From assembly GCA_017544185.1 (NCBI GenBank), contig JAFYEQ010000187.1, positions 1 to 6,477 of the forward strand: a stretch of 6,477 bases of DNA, written 5' to 3'. A program made the translations under genes and the position numbers. The notes under the pieces were generated by a model that ran no database searches, was not told where the DNA came from, and saw nothing but the letters and a program-made list of their open reading frames with translations. This document shows positions 1-6,230 of this stretch, one piece after another; the first letter of the stretch is position 1, and each line of letters begins with the position of its first letter. This stretch comes from Oscillospiraceae bacterium (GTDB lineage: Bacteria; Bacillota; Clostridia; Oscillospirales; Ruminococcaceae).

Positions 1-9
1 AGGTGTGAT

Positions 10-1224
10 ATGAAAAGAACGATCATCACTGCGCTCCTGATAATGATCGCAGTAATACCCTTCATGGGAACGCGTACATACGCTGCCCAGTCCGACCTTG
101 AGACGAAGCTGAGGAGCGGCCTCGACAGCTTCAGCACCGAGATAGAGGTGACCAAAAAGGTGGGCAAGGTCACCGATGCAGCTGTGGATACCTTCTACGA
201 TGAGATATCAGACGCATATTATTCTCTGATGGCGGAAAAGAAGTACTTCTATGTGATATCCGCCCTGAAGGCGTCGGGCTATTCCAAGAACGGTACGCTG
301 TACGTAACGGTAAAGCCATCCTATATCACCACGAAGTCGAGCCTCAAGAGCTATGAGAAGAAGTTCGACAAGAAGCTGGCCGAGATATGCAGCGGCATGG
401 ACAAGAACTGGACGAACATACAGAAGGTCGCGTATCTCCACGACAGACTGGTGGTATACACCGACTATCTGGACGACGGCGATGCGAGGCTCACATCCAC
501 GCCCTGGTCGGTGCTCGTAGACAAGAAGGGCATATGCACGGGCTATGCACGCACCTATGCCATCATGCTCTCTGAGATCGGCATAGAGTCGAAGCTGGTG
601 CAGAACGACGATCATCAGTGGGATCTGGTGAAGCTGGGCAAGAACTGGTACCATGTGGACTGCACCTACGATGATATGTTCCTCAACGGTGAGCAGAAGA
701 AGGGGTACGTATACCACGACTATTTCCTCAAGAGCGACAAGGCCCTCACGGATCACGCCGGGTACAAGCCCAAGATAAAGGCACAGTCCAACATATACGA
801 CAAGATGGACTGGAGCAAGGCCAACAGCGCCTTCGCCTTCTACGGAAAGGGGCTGCTCTACACGGGCAAGGACGGTATATACCTGTTCGACACGGCGAAG
901 AACAAGCTGTCCAAGATGGTCAGCGTGGATCCGAAATGGGAGATCCAGTGGCGGGAGTACTATCCCGGCTACTACTACGACAGGTGGATGACCCGCGAGG
1001 GGATGCATTGTCATATAGCTCAGTATAAGAAACAGATCTACTACAATCAGGCGCATGGTATATACAGATACGACCCCGCTGCCGGAACGGTCACGGCGGT
1101 ATATACCAACGATCGTTCGGATGATATGATCACATCGCTGTACATCACCAACGACAAGCTCTATGCCACCTTCACCAACAAGAACAGCAAGGACAAGGAC
1201 TACAAGATAACCGACCTGAAATAG
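10..1224 (+). CDS. Secreted transglutaminase-like protein with C-terminal propeller-like repeats
   Basis: A 404-residue protein that starts at ATG 10, with AGGTG at 1-5 as ribosome binding site. Residues 1-25 form a Sec signal peptide: basic MKRT, a hydrophobic core, and a likely signal peptidase I site after TYA (residue 25). There is no lipobox, so it is probably released or wall-associated. Residues about 130-255 match the transglutaminase-like (papain-fold) core. The triad is visible: Cys176 in KGICTGYA, His202 in DHQWD, and Asp217 in YHVDCTYDD. Family members cross-link, hydrolyse or bind proteins and peptides; the substrate here is unknown. The C-terminal part carries two similar blocks at about 281-305 and 342-366, both with a GIY-x-(F/Y)-D core, like beta-propeller blades. 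The N-terminal 30-125 stretch is not recognised. It appears monocistronic, with a terminator right after it. The enzyme fold is well supported; the biological role is not. Confidence 0.9.
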   Translation: MKRTIITALLIMIAVIPFMGTRTYAAQSDLETKLRSGLDSFSTEIEVTKKVGKVTDAAVDTFYDEISDAYYSLMAEKKYFYVISALKASGYSKNGTLYVTVKPSYITTKSSLKSYEKKFDKKLAEICSGMDKNWTNIQKVAYLHDRLVVYTDYLDDGDARLTSTPWSVLVDKKGICTGYARTYAIMLSEIGIESKLVQNDDHQWDLVKLGKNWYHVDCTYDDMFLNGEQKKGYVYHDYFLKSDKALTDHAGYKPKIKAQSNIYDKMDWSKANSAFAFYGKGLLYTGKDGIYLFDTAKNKLSKMVSVDPKWEIQWREYYPGYYYDRWMTREGMHCHIAQYKKQIYYNQAHGIYRYDPAAGTVTAVYTNDRSDDMITSLYITNDKLYATFTNKNSKDKDYKITDLK

Positions 1225-1234
1225 CATCATATCC

Positions 1235-1263
1235 GACGGGCGCACATGCTGCGCCCGTTTTCG
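1235..1263 (+). terminator. Rho-independent terminator of the transglutaminase-like gene
   Basis: A perfect 9-bp GC-rich stem (ACGGGCGCA at 1236-1244, TGCGCCCGT at 1250-1258) with a 5-nt loop CATGC, then TTTTCGT. It begins 11 nt after the TAG stop and separates this gene from the iron operon. Confidence 0.88.
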
Positions 1264-1294
1264 TCTGTGGCGGTCTTCGTTATTTCGCATAGGC

Positions 1295-1315
1295 ATGTAA
1301 CTTTTAAAGTTGCAT
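1295..1315. promoter_or_regulatory. 21-bp near-palindrome upstream of the feoAB promoter (candidate operator)
   Basis: The arms ATGTAACTTT (1295-1304) and AAAGTTGCAT (1306-1315) flank a single central T. They are perfect inverted repeats except for one position (T1298 opposite G1312). The site lies 34 bp upstream of the -35 hexamer. Symmetry, length and position fit a dimeric regulator, and iron operons are usually controlled by Fur or DtxR-type repressors. The sequence matches neither the Fur nor the DtxR/IdeR consensus that I know, so the regulator is not named. It lacks a GC-rich stem and T-tract, so it is not a terminator. Confidence 0.5.
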
Positions 1316-1349
1316 TTCTATCATATCTTACGAACATGATCCGGGGCAC

Positions 1350-1378
1350 TTGATTTTCTCGGTCAAATGTCGTATAAT
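1350..1378 (+). promoter_or_regulatory. Sigma-A promoter of feoAB
   Basis: A -35 of TTGATT (1350-1355), a 17-nt spacer, and a perfect -10 of TATAAT (1373-1378). Transcription would begin near 1385. That places the in-frame GTG at 1383 at or before the start of the transcript and leaves a leader of about 80 nt before the chosen feoAB start. Confidence 0.82.
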
Positions 1379-1385
1379 ATAAGTG

Positions 1386-1456
1386 AACAGAGAGCGGAGA
1401 CTGTTAGCTGTCACATGGGACTATATGTCCCGGATCTCCGCTCTCATAGCTATGCA
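1386..1456 (+). promoter_or_regulatory. Structured feoAB mRNA leader with candidate H-type pseudoknot
   Basis: GAGAGCGGAGA (1390-1400) pairs perfectly over 11 bp with TCTCCGCTCTC (1435-1445). Inside its loop, GGGAC (1417-1421) and GTCCC (1427-1431) form a 5-bp hairpin around TATAT. Also in the loop, TAGCTGT (1405-1411) can pair with ATAGCTA (1446-1452), 7 bp with one G-U, directly abutting the outer helix: the geometry of an H-type pseudoknot with a 4-nt first loop. A competing fold exists, in which 1383-1390 pairs with 1408-1414 around one bulged A, or AACAG (1386-1390) pairs with CTGTT (1401-1405). The structure ends 4 nt before the ribosome binding site, so it could control translation. 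It matches no riboswitch family I can recognise. The pairing is seen directly; the function is inferred. Confidence 0.6.
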
Positions 1457-1463
1457 AGAAAGG
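1457..1463 (+). promoter_or_regulatory. Ribosome binding site that fixes the feoAB start
   Basis: AGAAAGG within 1457-1463 (AAGAAAGG spans 1456-1463) matches the 5' part of the Shine-Dalgarno complement. It sits 3 nt before ATG 1467, which gives normal aligned spacing. Neither the ATG at 1452 nor the GTG at 1383 has such a site. Confidence 0.6.
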
Positions 1464-1466
1464 CTG

Positions 1467-3848
1467 ATGGTATTGACCCTCAAAGAGCTGGATAAAGGCA
1501 AGACCGCCACTATAACGAAGGTGGGCGGCAGCGGTGCGCTGCGGCAGCACTTCCTCGATATGGGACTGATCCCGGGTACAGACGTTACACTTATAAAATA
1601 TGCTCCCATGGGCGACCCCATGCAGGTGATGATATCCGGATACGAGCTGACCATACGCTTGGCGGATGCCGATGATATCGAGATCACATCCGTGCGGGAC
1701 GCTGTACCTGCTCCCCCGCCGGGTCCCGTGGCCTCCGCCCCCAAGGACGGCCGCAAGGAGATACCCCATCCCGCCATCGGCGAGACCGTGGGCGAACGTC
1801 ACAACAAGCCCCACAGCTATGAGCAGGTCGTCAAGGGGAAGCTGACCTTCGCTCTGGTGGGCAACCAGAACAGCGGAAAGACCACGCTCTTCAACCAGCT
1901 GACGGGCTCCAATCAGCACGTAGGCAACTTCCCCGGAGTCACGGTGGACAGGAAGAGCGGCGCGATCAGAGGCTACCCCGATACCGAGGTAGTGGATCTC
2001 CCCGGTATATATTCCCTATCTCCATACACAGGCGAGGAGATAGTCTCCCGCCAGTTCGTGCTGGAGGAGAAGCCCTCCGCCATAATAAACATAGTCGATG
2101 CCACCAATATCGAGCGCAATATGTACCTGACCATGCAGCTGTTCGAGCTGGACGTGCCTATGGTCATAGCCCTGAATATGATGGATGAGATGTCTGCCAA
2201 CGGCGGCACGGTAGACATAAACCTCTTCGAGGAGCTGCTCCGGGTGCCCGTGGTACCCATATCCGCTGCTAAGGGACAGGGCATAGAGGAGCTCATAGAC
2301 CACGCTCTCCATGTGGCGGGCTACGCAGAGAAGCCCGGTCTTCGTGACTACTGCGAGAAGGACGACTACGGCGGAGCGGTACACCGCGCGATGCACTCTG
2401 TCATGTCCCTCATAGAGGACCATGCGGAGAAGGCGGACATACCTCTCAGGTTCGCTGCCAGCAAGCTGATAGAGGACGACGCGCTGGTCATCAATGCTCT
2501 CGACCTGCACGATAACGATATCGCCGCGCTGGAGAACATCATACTACAGATGGAGAATGAGCGTGGTCTGGACAGAGCCGCTGCCATAGCGGATATGCGC
2601 TTCGCGTTCATACACCGCGTATGCTCACAGGCGGTATCAAAACCCCATGAGAGCAAGGAGCACGCCCGCAGCAGACGGCTCGACAGGATATTCACGGGCA
2701 AGTGGACCGCCATACCCGCGTTCATCGCGATCATGGGACTGGTCTTCTTCCTGACCTTCAACGTCATAGGTGCATTCTTCCAGGGGCTGCTGGAGGACTT
2801 CATTGGCCTTCTCACCGACAAAGTAGACATATGGCTCACGGAGAACAGCATATCCGCGCCCATACACTCGCTGATCATAGACGCGGTATTCACCGGGGTA
2901 GGCTCGGTGCTGAGCTTCATGCCCATCATAGTGGTGCTGTACTTCTTCCTGTCCATGCTGGAGGACAGCGGATACATGGCAAGAGTGGCCTTCGTGATGG
3001 ATAAGCTCTTGCGCCGTCTTGGTCTCTCAGGACGAAGCATAGTCCCCATGCTCATCGGCTTCGGATGCAGTGTCCCCGCGGTCATGGCCACCCGCACCCT
3101 CCCTTCGGACAGGGACAGGAAGATGACTCAGCTGCTGATACCCTTCATGAGCTGCAGCGCTAAGATGCCTATATACGCCTTCTTCGCAGCTGCTTTCTTC
3201 CCGAGATACGCTGCTCTCGTGATGGTAGGGCTCTACGCCATAGGCATAGTCACGGCCATACTCACCGCCCTGATCGGCAAGAACACGGTATTCAAAGGGG
3301 AGGCCGTCCCCTTCGTCATGGAGCTGCCCAACTACAGGCTCCCCGGTGCCAAGAACGTGCTGCTCCTCATGTGGGACAAGGCCAAGGACCTCCTGCAGAG
3401 GGCTTTCACGGTCATATTCGTGGGCACCATCGTGGTATGGGCGCTCCAGAGCTTCGAGCCCACCTTCGTGCCTGCCGCAGATCCCGGAGACAGTATGCTG
3501 GCCATGATCGCGGGCACCATAGCTCCCCTGTTCGCTCCCCTGGGCTTCGGGGACTGGAGGATGGTCACGTCGCTCATATCGGGCTTCCTTGCCAAGGAGA
3601 GCGTGGTATCCATGCTCACCGTGCTCTTCGGGGGCACAGATGGGCTCCGCGCAGGCTTAGACGGTCTCACCGCATTCGTATTCTTAGTATACTGCCTGCT
3701 CTACACGCCGTGTATAGCAGCGGTGGCAGCCGTCAGACGCGAGGCGGGCACCCTCTCCGCCGTGAAGATGGTGGTCTTCCAGTGCACTGTGGCATGGATA
3801 GCGGCATTTCTCGTCAGGATGATCGGGCTGTTAGTCATGGGGATATAG
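1467..3848 (+). CDS. feoB: FeoA-FeoB fusion, ferrous iron transport protein
   Basis: A 793-residue Fe(II) uptake permease of the inner membrane. Residues 2-77 are a complete FeoA SH3-like domain (LRQHFLDMGLIPG, then the P-x-GDP segment). A proline-rich linker (about 80-122) joins it to FeoB. The G domain has G1 GNQNSGKTT (132-140), G2 Thr in GVTV (159), G3 DLPG (177-180), G4 NMMD (237-240) and G5 SAAKG (266-270). A helical GDI-like region follows, then a polytopic membrane domain from about 413 onward. This includes the Gate signatures IGFGCSVPAVMATRTL (Cys534) and PFMSCSAKMPIY (Cys563), and the late LYTPCIAA (Cys749). ATG 1467 is chosen because the FeoA fold begins there, it has a ribosome binding site, and the further upstream in-frame codons lie in a structured leader; this excludes 28 in-frame codons back to GTG 1383. 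Length is full and no motif is broken. FeoA is thought to regulate or scaffold FeoB; fusion ensures a 1:1 ratio. Confidence 0.96.
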   Translation: MVLTLKELDKGKTATITKVGGSGALRQHFLDMGLIPGTDVTLIKYAPMGDPMQVMISGYELTIRLADADDIEITSVRDAVPAPPPGPVASAPKDGRKEIPHPAIGETVGERHNKPHSYEQVVKGKLTFALVGNQNSGKTTLFNQLTGSNQHVGNFPGVTVDRKSGAIRGYPDTEVVDLPGIYSLSPYTGEEIVSRQFVLEEKPSAIINIVDATNIERNMYLTMQLFELDVPMVIALNMMDEMSANGGTVDINLFEELLRVPVVPISAAKGQGIEELIDHALHVAGYAEKPGLRDYCEKDDYGGAVHRAMHSVMSLIEDHAEKADIPLRFAASKLIEDDALVINALDLHDNDIAALENIILQMENERGLDRAAAIADMRFAFIHRVCSQAVSKPHESKEHARSRRLDRIFTGKWTAIPAFIAIMGLVFFLTFNVIGAFFQGLLEDFIGLLTDKVDIWLTENSISAPIHSLIIDAVFTGVGSVLSFMPIIVVLYFFLSMLEDSGYMARVAFVMDKLLRRLGLSGRSIVPMLIGFGCSVPAVMATRTLPSDRDRKMTQLLIPFMSCSAKMPIYAFFAAAFFPRYAALVMVGLYAIGIVTAILTALIGKNTVFKGEAVPFVMELPNYRLPGAKNVLLLMWDKAKDLLQRAFTVIFVGTIVVWALQSFEPTFVPAADPGDSMLAMIAGTIAPLFAPLGFGDWRMVTSLISGFLAKESVVSMLTVLFGGTDGLRAGLDGLTAFVFLVYCLLYTPCIAAVAAVRREAGTLSAVKMVVFQCTVAWIAAFLVRMIGLLVMGI

Positions 3849-3852
3849 ATCT

Positions 3853-4017
3853 ATGGACATGATACTTGTTGCAGTGATCATACTTCTCGTCATACTTGCG
3901 GTGTACAGCATGATAAAGCGTATCCGCAGCGGCAGGCATATCGGCTGCGGCGGCGACTGCGGCAGCTGTCCCATGTCGTGCGCCGTACACCAAGATGCAA
4001 AGGACAGTGATCCGTGA
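3853..4017 (+). CDS. FeoB-associated Cys-rich membrane protein (54 aa)
   Basis: A small gene starting at ATG 3853, 4 nt after the FeoB stop. GGGG at 3839-3842 inside the end of feoB is a weak ribosome binding site, so translational coupling is likely. Residues 3-20 form one hydrophobic helix (ILVAVIILLVILAVYSM). A short basic stretch (KRIRSGRH) follows, which by the positive-inside rule puts the C-terminus in the cytoplasm. The tail then holds four cysteines spaced C-x3-C-x2-C-x3-C (Cys32, 36, 39, 43; GCGGDCGSCPMSC). This architecture and position match the FeoB-associated Cys-rich membrane protein family (Pfam PF12669, from memory). Its role is unproven. A thiol cluster next to the permease could hold or hand on Fe(II), or take the place of FeoC in gram-positive bacteria; both are inferences. 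Confidence 0.9.
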   Translation: MDMILVAVIILLVILAVYSMIKRIRSGRHIGCGGDCGSCPMSCAVHQDAKDSDP

Positions 4018-4075
4018 AATTTTCATAAATTTTTTCAAAATATGTCTTGATTATTATTGCAAAATGCGATATAAT
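4018..4075 (+). promoter_or_regulatory. Sigma-A promoter with AT-rich upstream element, for the GGDEF-EAL gene
   Basis: TTGATT (4047-4052), a 17-nt spacer and TATAAT (4070-4075): the same hexamers and spacing as the feoAB promoter. Bases 4018-4042 are almost all A and T, in runs such as AAATTTTCATAAATTTTTTC. They resemble an UP element and suggest a strong promoter. The same stretch can form only a weak AT-only hairpin, so no convincing terminator closes the feo operon and some read-through is possible. Confidence 0.8.
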
Positions 4076-4082
4076 AGTCGTG

Positions 4083-4117
4083 GACGTATTTGCCCTGCGA
4101 CGTAGTGTTACGACGTA
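4083..4117 (+). repeat. Three GACGTA direct repeats in the leader of the GGDEF-EAL gene
   Basis: GACGTA occurs at 4083-4088, 4099-4104 and 4112-4117, just downstream of the -10 and spanning the expected start of transcription. CGTA (4101-4104) and TACG (4109-4112) also form a 4-bp hairpin around GTGT. They may be binding sites for a regulator or part of the RNA leader; spacing is uneven (16 and 13 nt between starts). Confidence 0.4.
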
Positions 4118-4154
4118 ATATGTGTTTGACCACCCGAATGTGAGAGTGATCTGT

Positions 4155-5837
4155 ATGACTAGAGACGCAGCTTTCAACGAACAGTTCCAACAGCTGGTAT
4201 CGGAAATGACGGTCACGACCCGTCCGCCCGATGTGGCAGAGATAGAACGGCTCATATCCTCCCTGTGCGCCATGTTCCGCCTTTCAAGGGCGGTCACACG
4301 CGCATACAGCGAACCCAAGGAGGAGAAGATGGGCCTCGGTGAGACCCTGTCCTGTTATGACACGGGCGTGCCCTCCAAAGAGGTGAGGCATATGCGCGTG
4401 GTCACGAGCGTCATGTCCATCGTGACCCTGACGCTGTATATGCCCGAGGAGGAAGAGCCCCTCGATGAGTACGAGAGCGAGAAGGTAGACCTGGTCATGC
4501 GCACGGTGCTGAGCTTTGTCAGCCGCAACCGTCTGCGTGACATCGTTGCCATGCTCGCCTATACCGATGAGATGGGATTCCCGAACTTCCGCAGCTTTGC
4601 CGGCGCCCTCATGAAGATGAACGCACGGGACGAGCTCGGCGGCAAGGCTGCCATATACTACAATCTGCGCCACTACACCATCGTGAACCAGCAGGCGGGC
4701 AGGACCGCAGGCGATGAGATAATGCACATACACTACGAGACCGTACACGGTCTCATGGGCGAGGGATGCGCTCACTGCCGTCTGGGCGGCGACAACTTCA
4801 TAGCCATTTTCGACAAGGAACGGCTCGAGGCCGTGCTATCATATCTTCGCAAGGCAAAGGTGCTCTATACCTGCGGAGGCGGCGGCTCCATGACCGTCCG
4901 CTCATGCGTGGGAGCATACATCGCTCCCGAAGGTCTGAAGATCACCGACTCGGGCGAAATAATGAACAAGATCGTTGCTTCCTACCGCGAAGCGAAGAAC
5001 GATGAGAAGCCGGTGGTATACTACAGTGAGGACATAGAGCGCAGGAAGGAGAACTCCGACCGCATCTCCGAGCTGTTCCCCGATGCTCTGGAGAACAGGG
5101 AGTTCAGGGTCTGGTATCAGCCCAAGGTCAATATCACCACAGGTGAGCTGTGCGGTGCGGAGGCTCTGTGCCGCTGGTACCATGACGGCGATATCATACC
5201 ACCCATGCATTTCATACCCGTCATAGAGCAGACTAATGATATATGCAGGCTGGATATGCATATGCTGGAGATGGTATGTGCAGACCTTAGCCGATGGATC
5301 ATGAGCGGCAAGCGCCCCGTGAGGGTCTCGGTGAATATGTCAAGACGGCATATGAGCGATGAGAAGTTCGTACAGAAGGTATCGGCCATCATCGACAGAT
5401 ACGGCCTGCTGCACGACTTCATCGAGCTCGAGCTCACAGAGACTGCCATGAACGTAGGTCTCAGCAGCCTCAAACAGATCGTAGGCGATCTGCGCAGCGC
5501 AGGCATCCGTGTATCCATAGACGATTTCGGCGTAGGCTACTCCTCGCTGAACCTTATCAAGGACATACCGTGGAACGTGCTGAAGATCGACCGCAGCTTC
5601 CTCCCGCTGGACAAGGACAGCATAAAGGAGTCCGACAGCATCATGCTCCGCCATGTGATAGGCATGTCCAAGGAGATGGGGCTGGAATGTGTGGCTGAGG
5701 GCGTCGAGACAGTACAGCATCTGGACGTGCTCCGACAGAACGGCTGTAATATCGCACAGGGCTTCCTCTATGACAGGCCGCTCCCCGTGGAGGAATACGA
5801 GAAGCGTCTGGACATGAGATGGTATCAGGTGTGGTGA
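4155..5837 (+). CDS. Cyclic-di-GMP phosphodiesterase with degenerate GGDEF and intact EAL domains
   Basis: A 560-residue soluble protein from ATG 4155. GTGATC at 4146-4151 pairs with the 16S tail at good aligned spacing. The in-frame GTG at 4122, which would add 11 residues, has no such site but cannot be excluded. Residues about 25-130 form an unrecognised sensory region, possibly GAF-like, with no membrane helix or signal peptide. The GGDEF domain spans about 136-290, beginning TDEMGFPNFRSF. Its signature reads GGDNF (211-215), and the upstream metal Asp is Asn170, so cyclase activity is unlikely; no RxxD I-site is seen. The EAL domain spans about 315-550 and keeps all expected catalytic residues: Glu336 (EALCR), Asn394, Glu426, Asp456-Asp457 (DDFGVGYSS), Lys477, Glu515 (AEGVE) and Gln535 (QGFLYDRPLP). 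It should hydrolyse c-di-GMP to pGpG, with the GGDEF and N-terminal parts as regulators. Confidence 0.93.
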   Translation: MTRDAAFNEQFQQLVSEMTVTTRPPDVAEIERLISSLCAMFRLSRAVTRAYSEPKEEKMGLGETLSCYDTGVPSKEVRHMRVVTSVMSIVTLTLYMPEEEEPLDEYESEKVDLVMRTVLSFVSRNRLRDIVAMLAYTDEMGFPNFRSFAGALMKMNARDELGGKAAIYYNLRHYTIVNQQAGRTAGDEIMHIHYETVHGLMGEGCAHCRLGGDNFIAIFDKERLEAVLSYLRKAKVLYTCGGGGSMTVRSCVGAYIAPEGLKITDSGEIMNKIVASYREAKNDEKPVVYYSEDIERRKENSDRISELFPDALENREFRVWYQPKVNITTGELCGAEALCRWYHDGDIIPPMHFIPVIEQTNDICRLDMHMLEMVCADLSRWIMSGKRPVRVSVNMSRRHMSDEKFVQKVSAIIDRYGLLHDFIELELTETAMNVGLSSLKQIVGDLRSAGIRVSIDDFGVGYSSLNLIKDIPWNVLKIDRSFLPLDKDSIKESDSIMLRHVIGMSKEMGLECVAEGVETVQHLDVLRQNGCNIAQGFLYDRPLPVEEYEKRLDMRWYQVW

Positions 5838-5850
5838 CGGATGATCACTG

Positions 5851-5878
5851 CTGACGGCTCTGACTCCTAGCTCCTGAC
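5851..5878. repeat. Short CTGAC / CTCCT low-complexity repeat
   Basis: CTGAC occurs at 5851-5855, 5860-5864 and 5874-5878, interspersed with CTCCTAGCTCCT. It marks the join between the end of the GGDEF-EAL gene and the transposase remnant. It looks like degenerate tandem sequence and has no recognised function. Confidence 0.35.
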
Positions 5879-5896
5879 TTCGGGATAGGTGATCTT

Positions 5897-6197
5897 ATGG
5901 CACTCCGGGAGACTACACGCATACCGGAAGTACAGAAGACGATAGTCAAGCTGCGCCAGCTGAGCGGAGATGAAAAGATCAGTCAGGAGGCATTACCGTG
6001 AGAAGCGCCTCCACGACGAAGCCTCCGCCTTAGGTCATGCCCGCCGCGAAGGGATAGCCGAGGGGATGGAACAAAGACTACAAAAAGGCATCGCACAAGG
6101 ACCGGAAAAGGGAAAGCGCGATACCATAGCGCGTATGCGCAGCCTTGGGATCAGCGAGGAACAGATAAGGCTGATCTACGGTGATACTGATATATGA
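5897..6197 (+). pseudogene. C-terminal remnant of an Rpn / PD-(D/E)XK family putative transposase
   Basis: Two overlapping frames together give the typical tail of the Rpn (recombination-promoting nuclease / putative transposase) family. Frame one (ATG 5897 to TGA 5999-6001) reads MALRETTRIPEVQKTIVKLR, then QLSGDEKISQEA. The other frame continues with REKRLHDEASALGHARREG, an EG/KG-rich segment (EGIAEGMEQRLQKGIAQG), and SLGISEEQIRLIYG, ending at TGA 6195-6197. Dropping one T at 5993-5994 joins them cleanly as QEAYREKRLHDEAS, so a single-base insertion has broken the gene. The N-terminal nuclease domain is absent: only 59 nt separate ATG 5897 from the preceding gene. An intact 75-residue frame from ATG 5970 remains but is most likely not a functional protein. 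The family assignment rests on remembered C-terminal motifs; an assembly error could explain the frameshift but not the missing domain. Confidence 0.72.
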
Positions 6198-6230
6198 AAA
6201 GCATCCGCACAATGCGTGCGGATGCTTTTT
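6197..6230. terminator. Bidirectional terminator between convergent genes
   Basis: A perfect 14-bp stem: AAAAGCATCCGCAC (6197-6210) and GTGCGGATGCTTTT (6216-6229), with loop AATGC and TTTTT at 6226-6230. The A-run on the left arm supplies a T-run on the other strand, so it can end transcripts from both sides. It begins at the last base of the remnant's stop codon, and its right edge overlaps the stop codon of the minus-strand EAL gene. Confidence 0.92.

Noticed and set aside
208..1296. A 362-codon open frame on the minus strand opposite the transglutaminase-like gene
   Set aside because: Its composition is a codon shadow (rich in Val, Leu and Arg), it has no recognisable domain, and it overlaps a well-supported gene and its terminator.
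1383..1466. GTG at 1383 (or ATG at 1452) as the feoAB start, giving an N-terminal extension of 28 or 5 residues
   Set aside because: GTG 1383 lies 5 nt after the -10 hexamer, at or before the predicted transcription start. Neither codon has a ribosome binding site, and the stretch is explained by RNA pairing. FeoA homology begins at ATG 1467.
1386..1466. NiCo (czcD) or another known metal riboswitch
   Set aside because: The leader lacks the four-helix junction and conserved segments I recall for that class; only a two-stem pseudoknot can be drawn.
2366..3097. A 243-codon minus-strand open frame inside feoB
   Set aside because: Rich in Ser, Met and Arg with no domain pattern; antisense shadow of the conserved FeoB membrane region.
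4015..4037. Terminator after the FeoB-associated gene
   Set aside because: Only a weak AT-only pairing (TGAAA with TTTCA) can be drawn, with no GC stem; the run is better read as an AT-rich upstream promoter element.
5970..6197. A functional 75-residue gene
   Set aside because: The sequence continues an upstream frame after a one-base shift and corresponds to the tail of a larger family; poor ribosome binding site spacing at ATG 5970.
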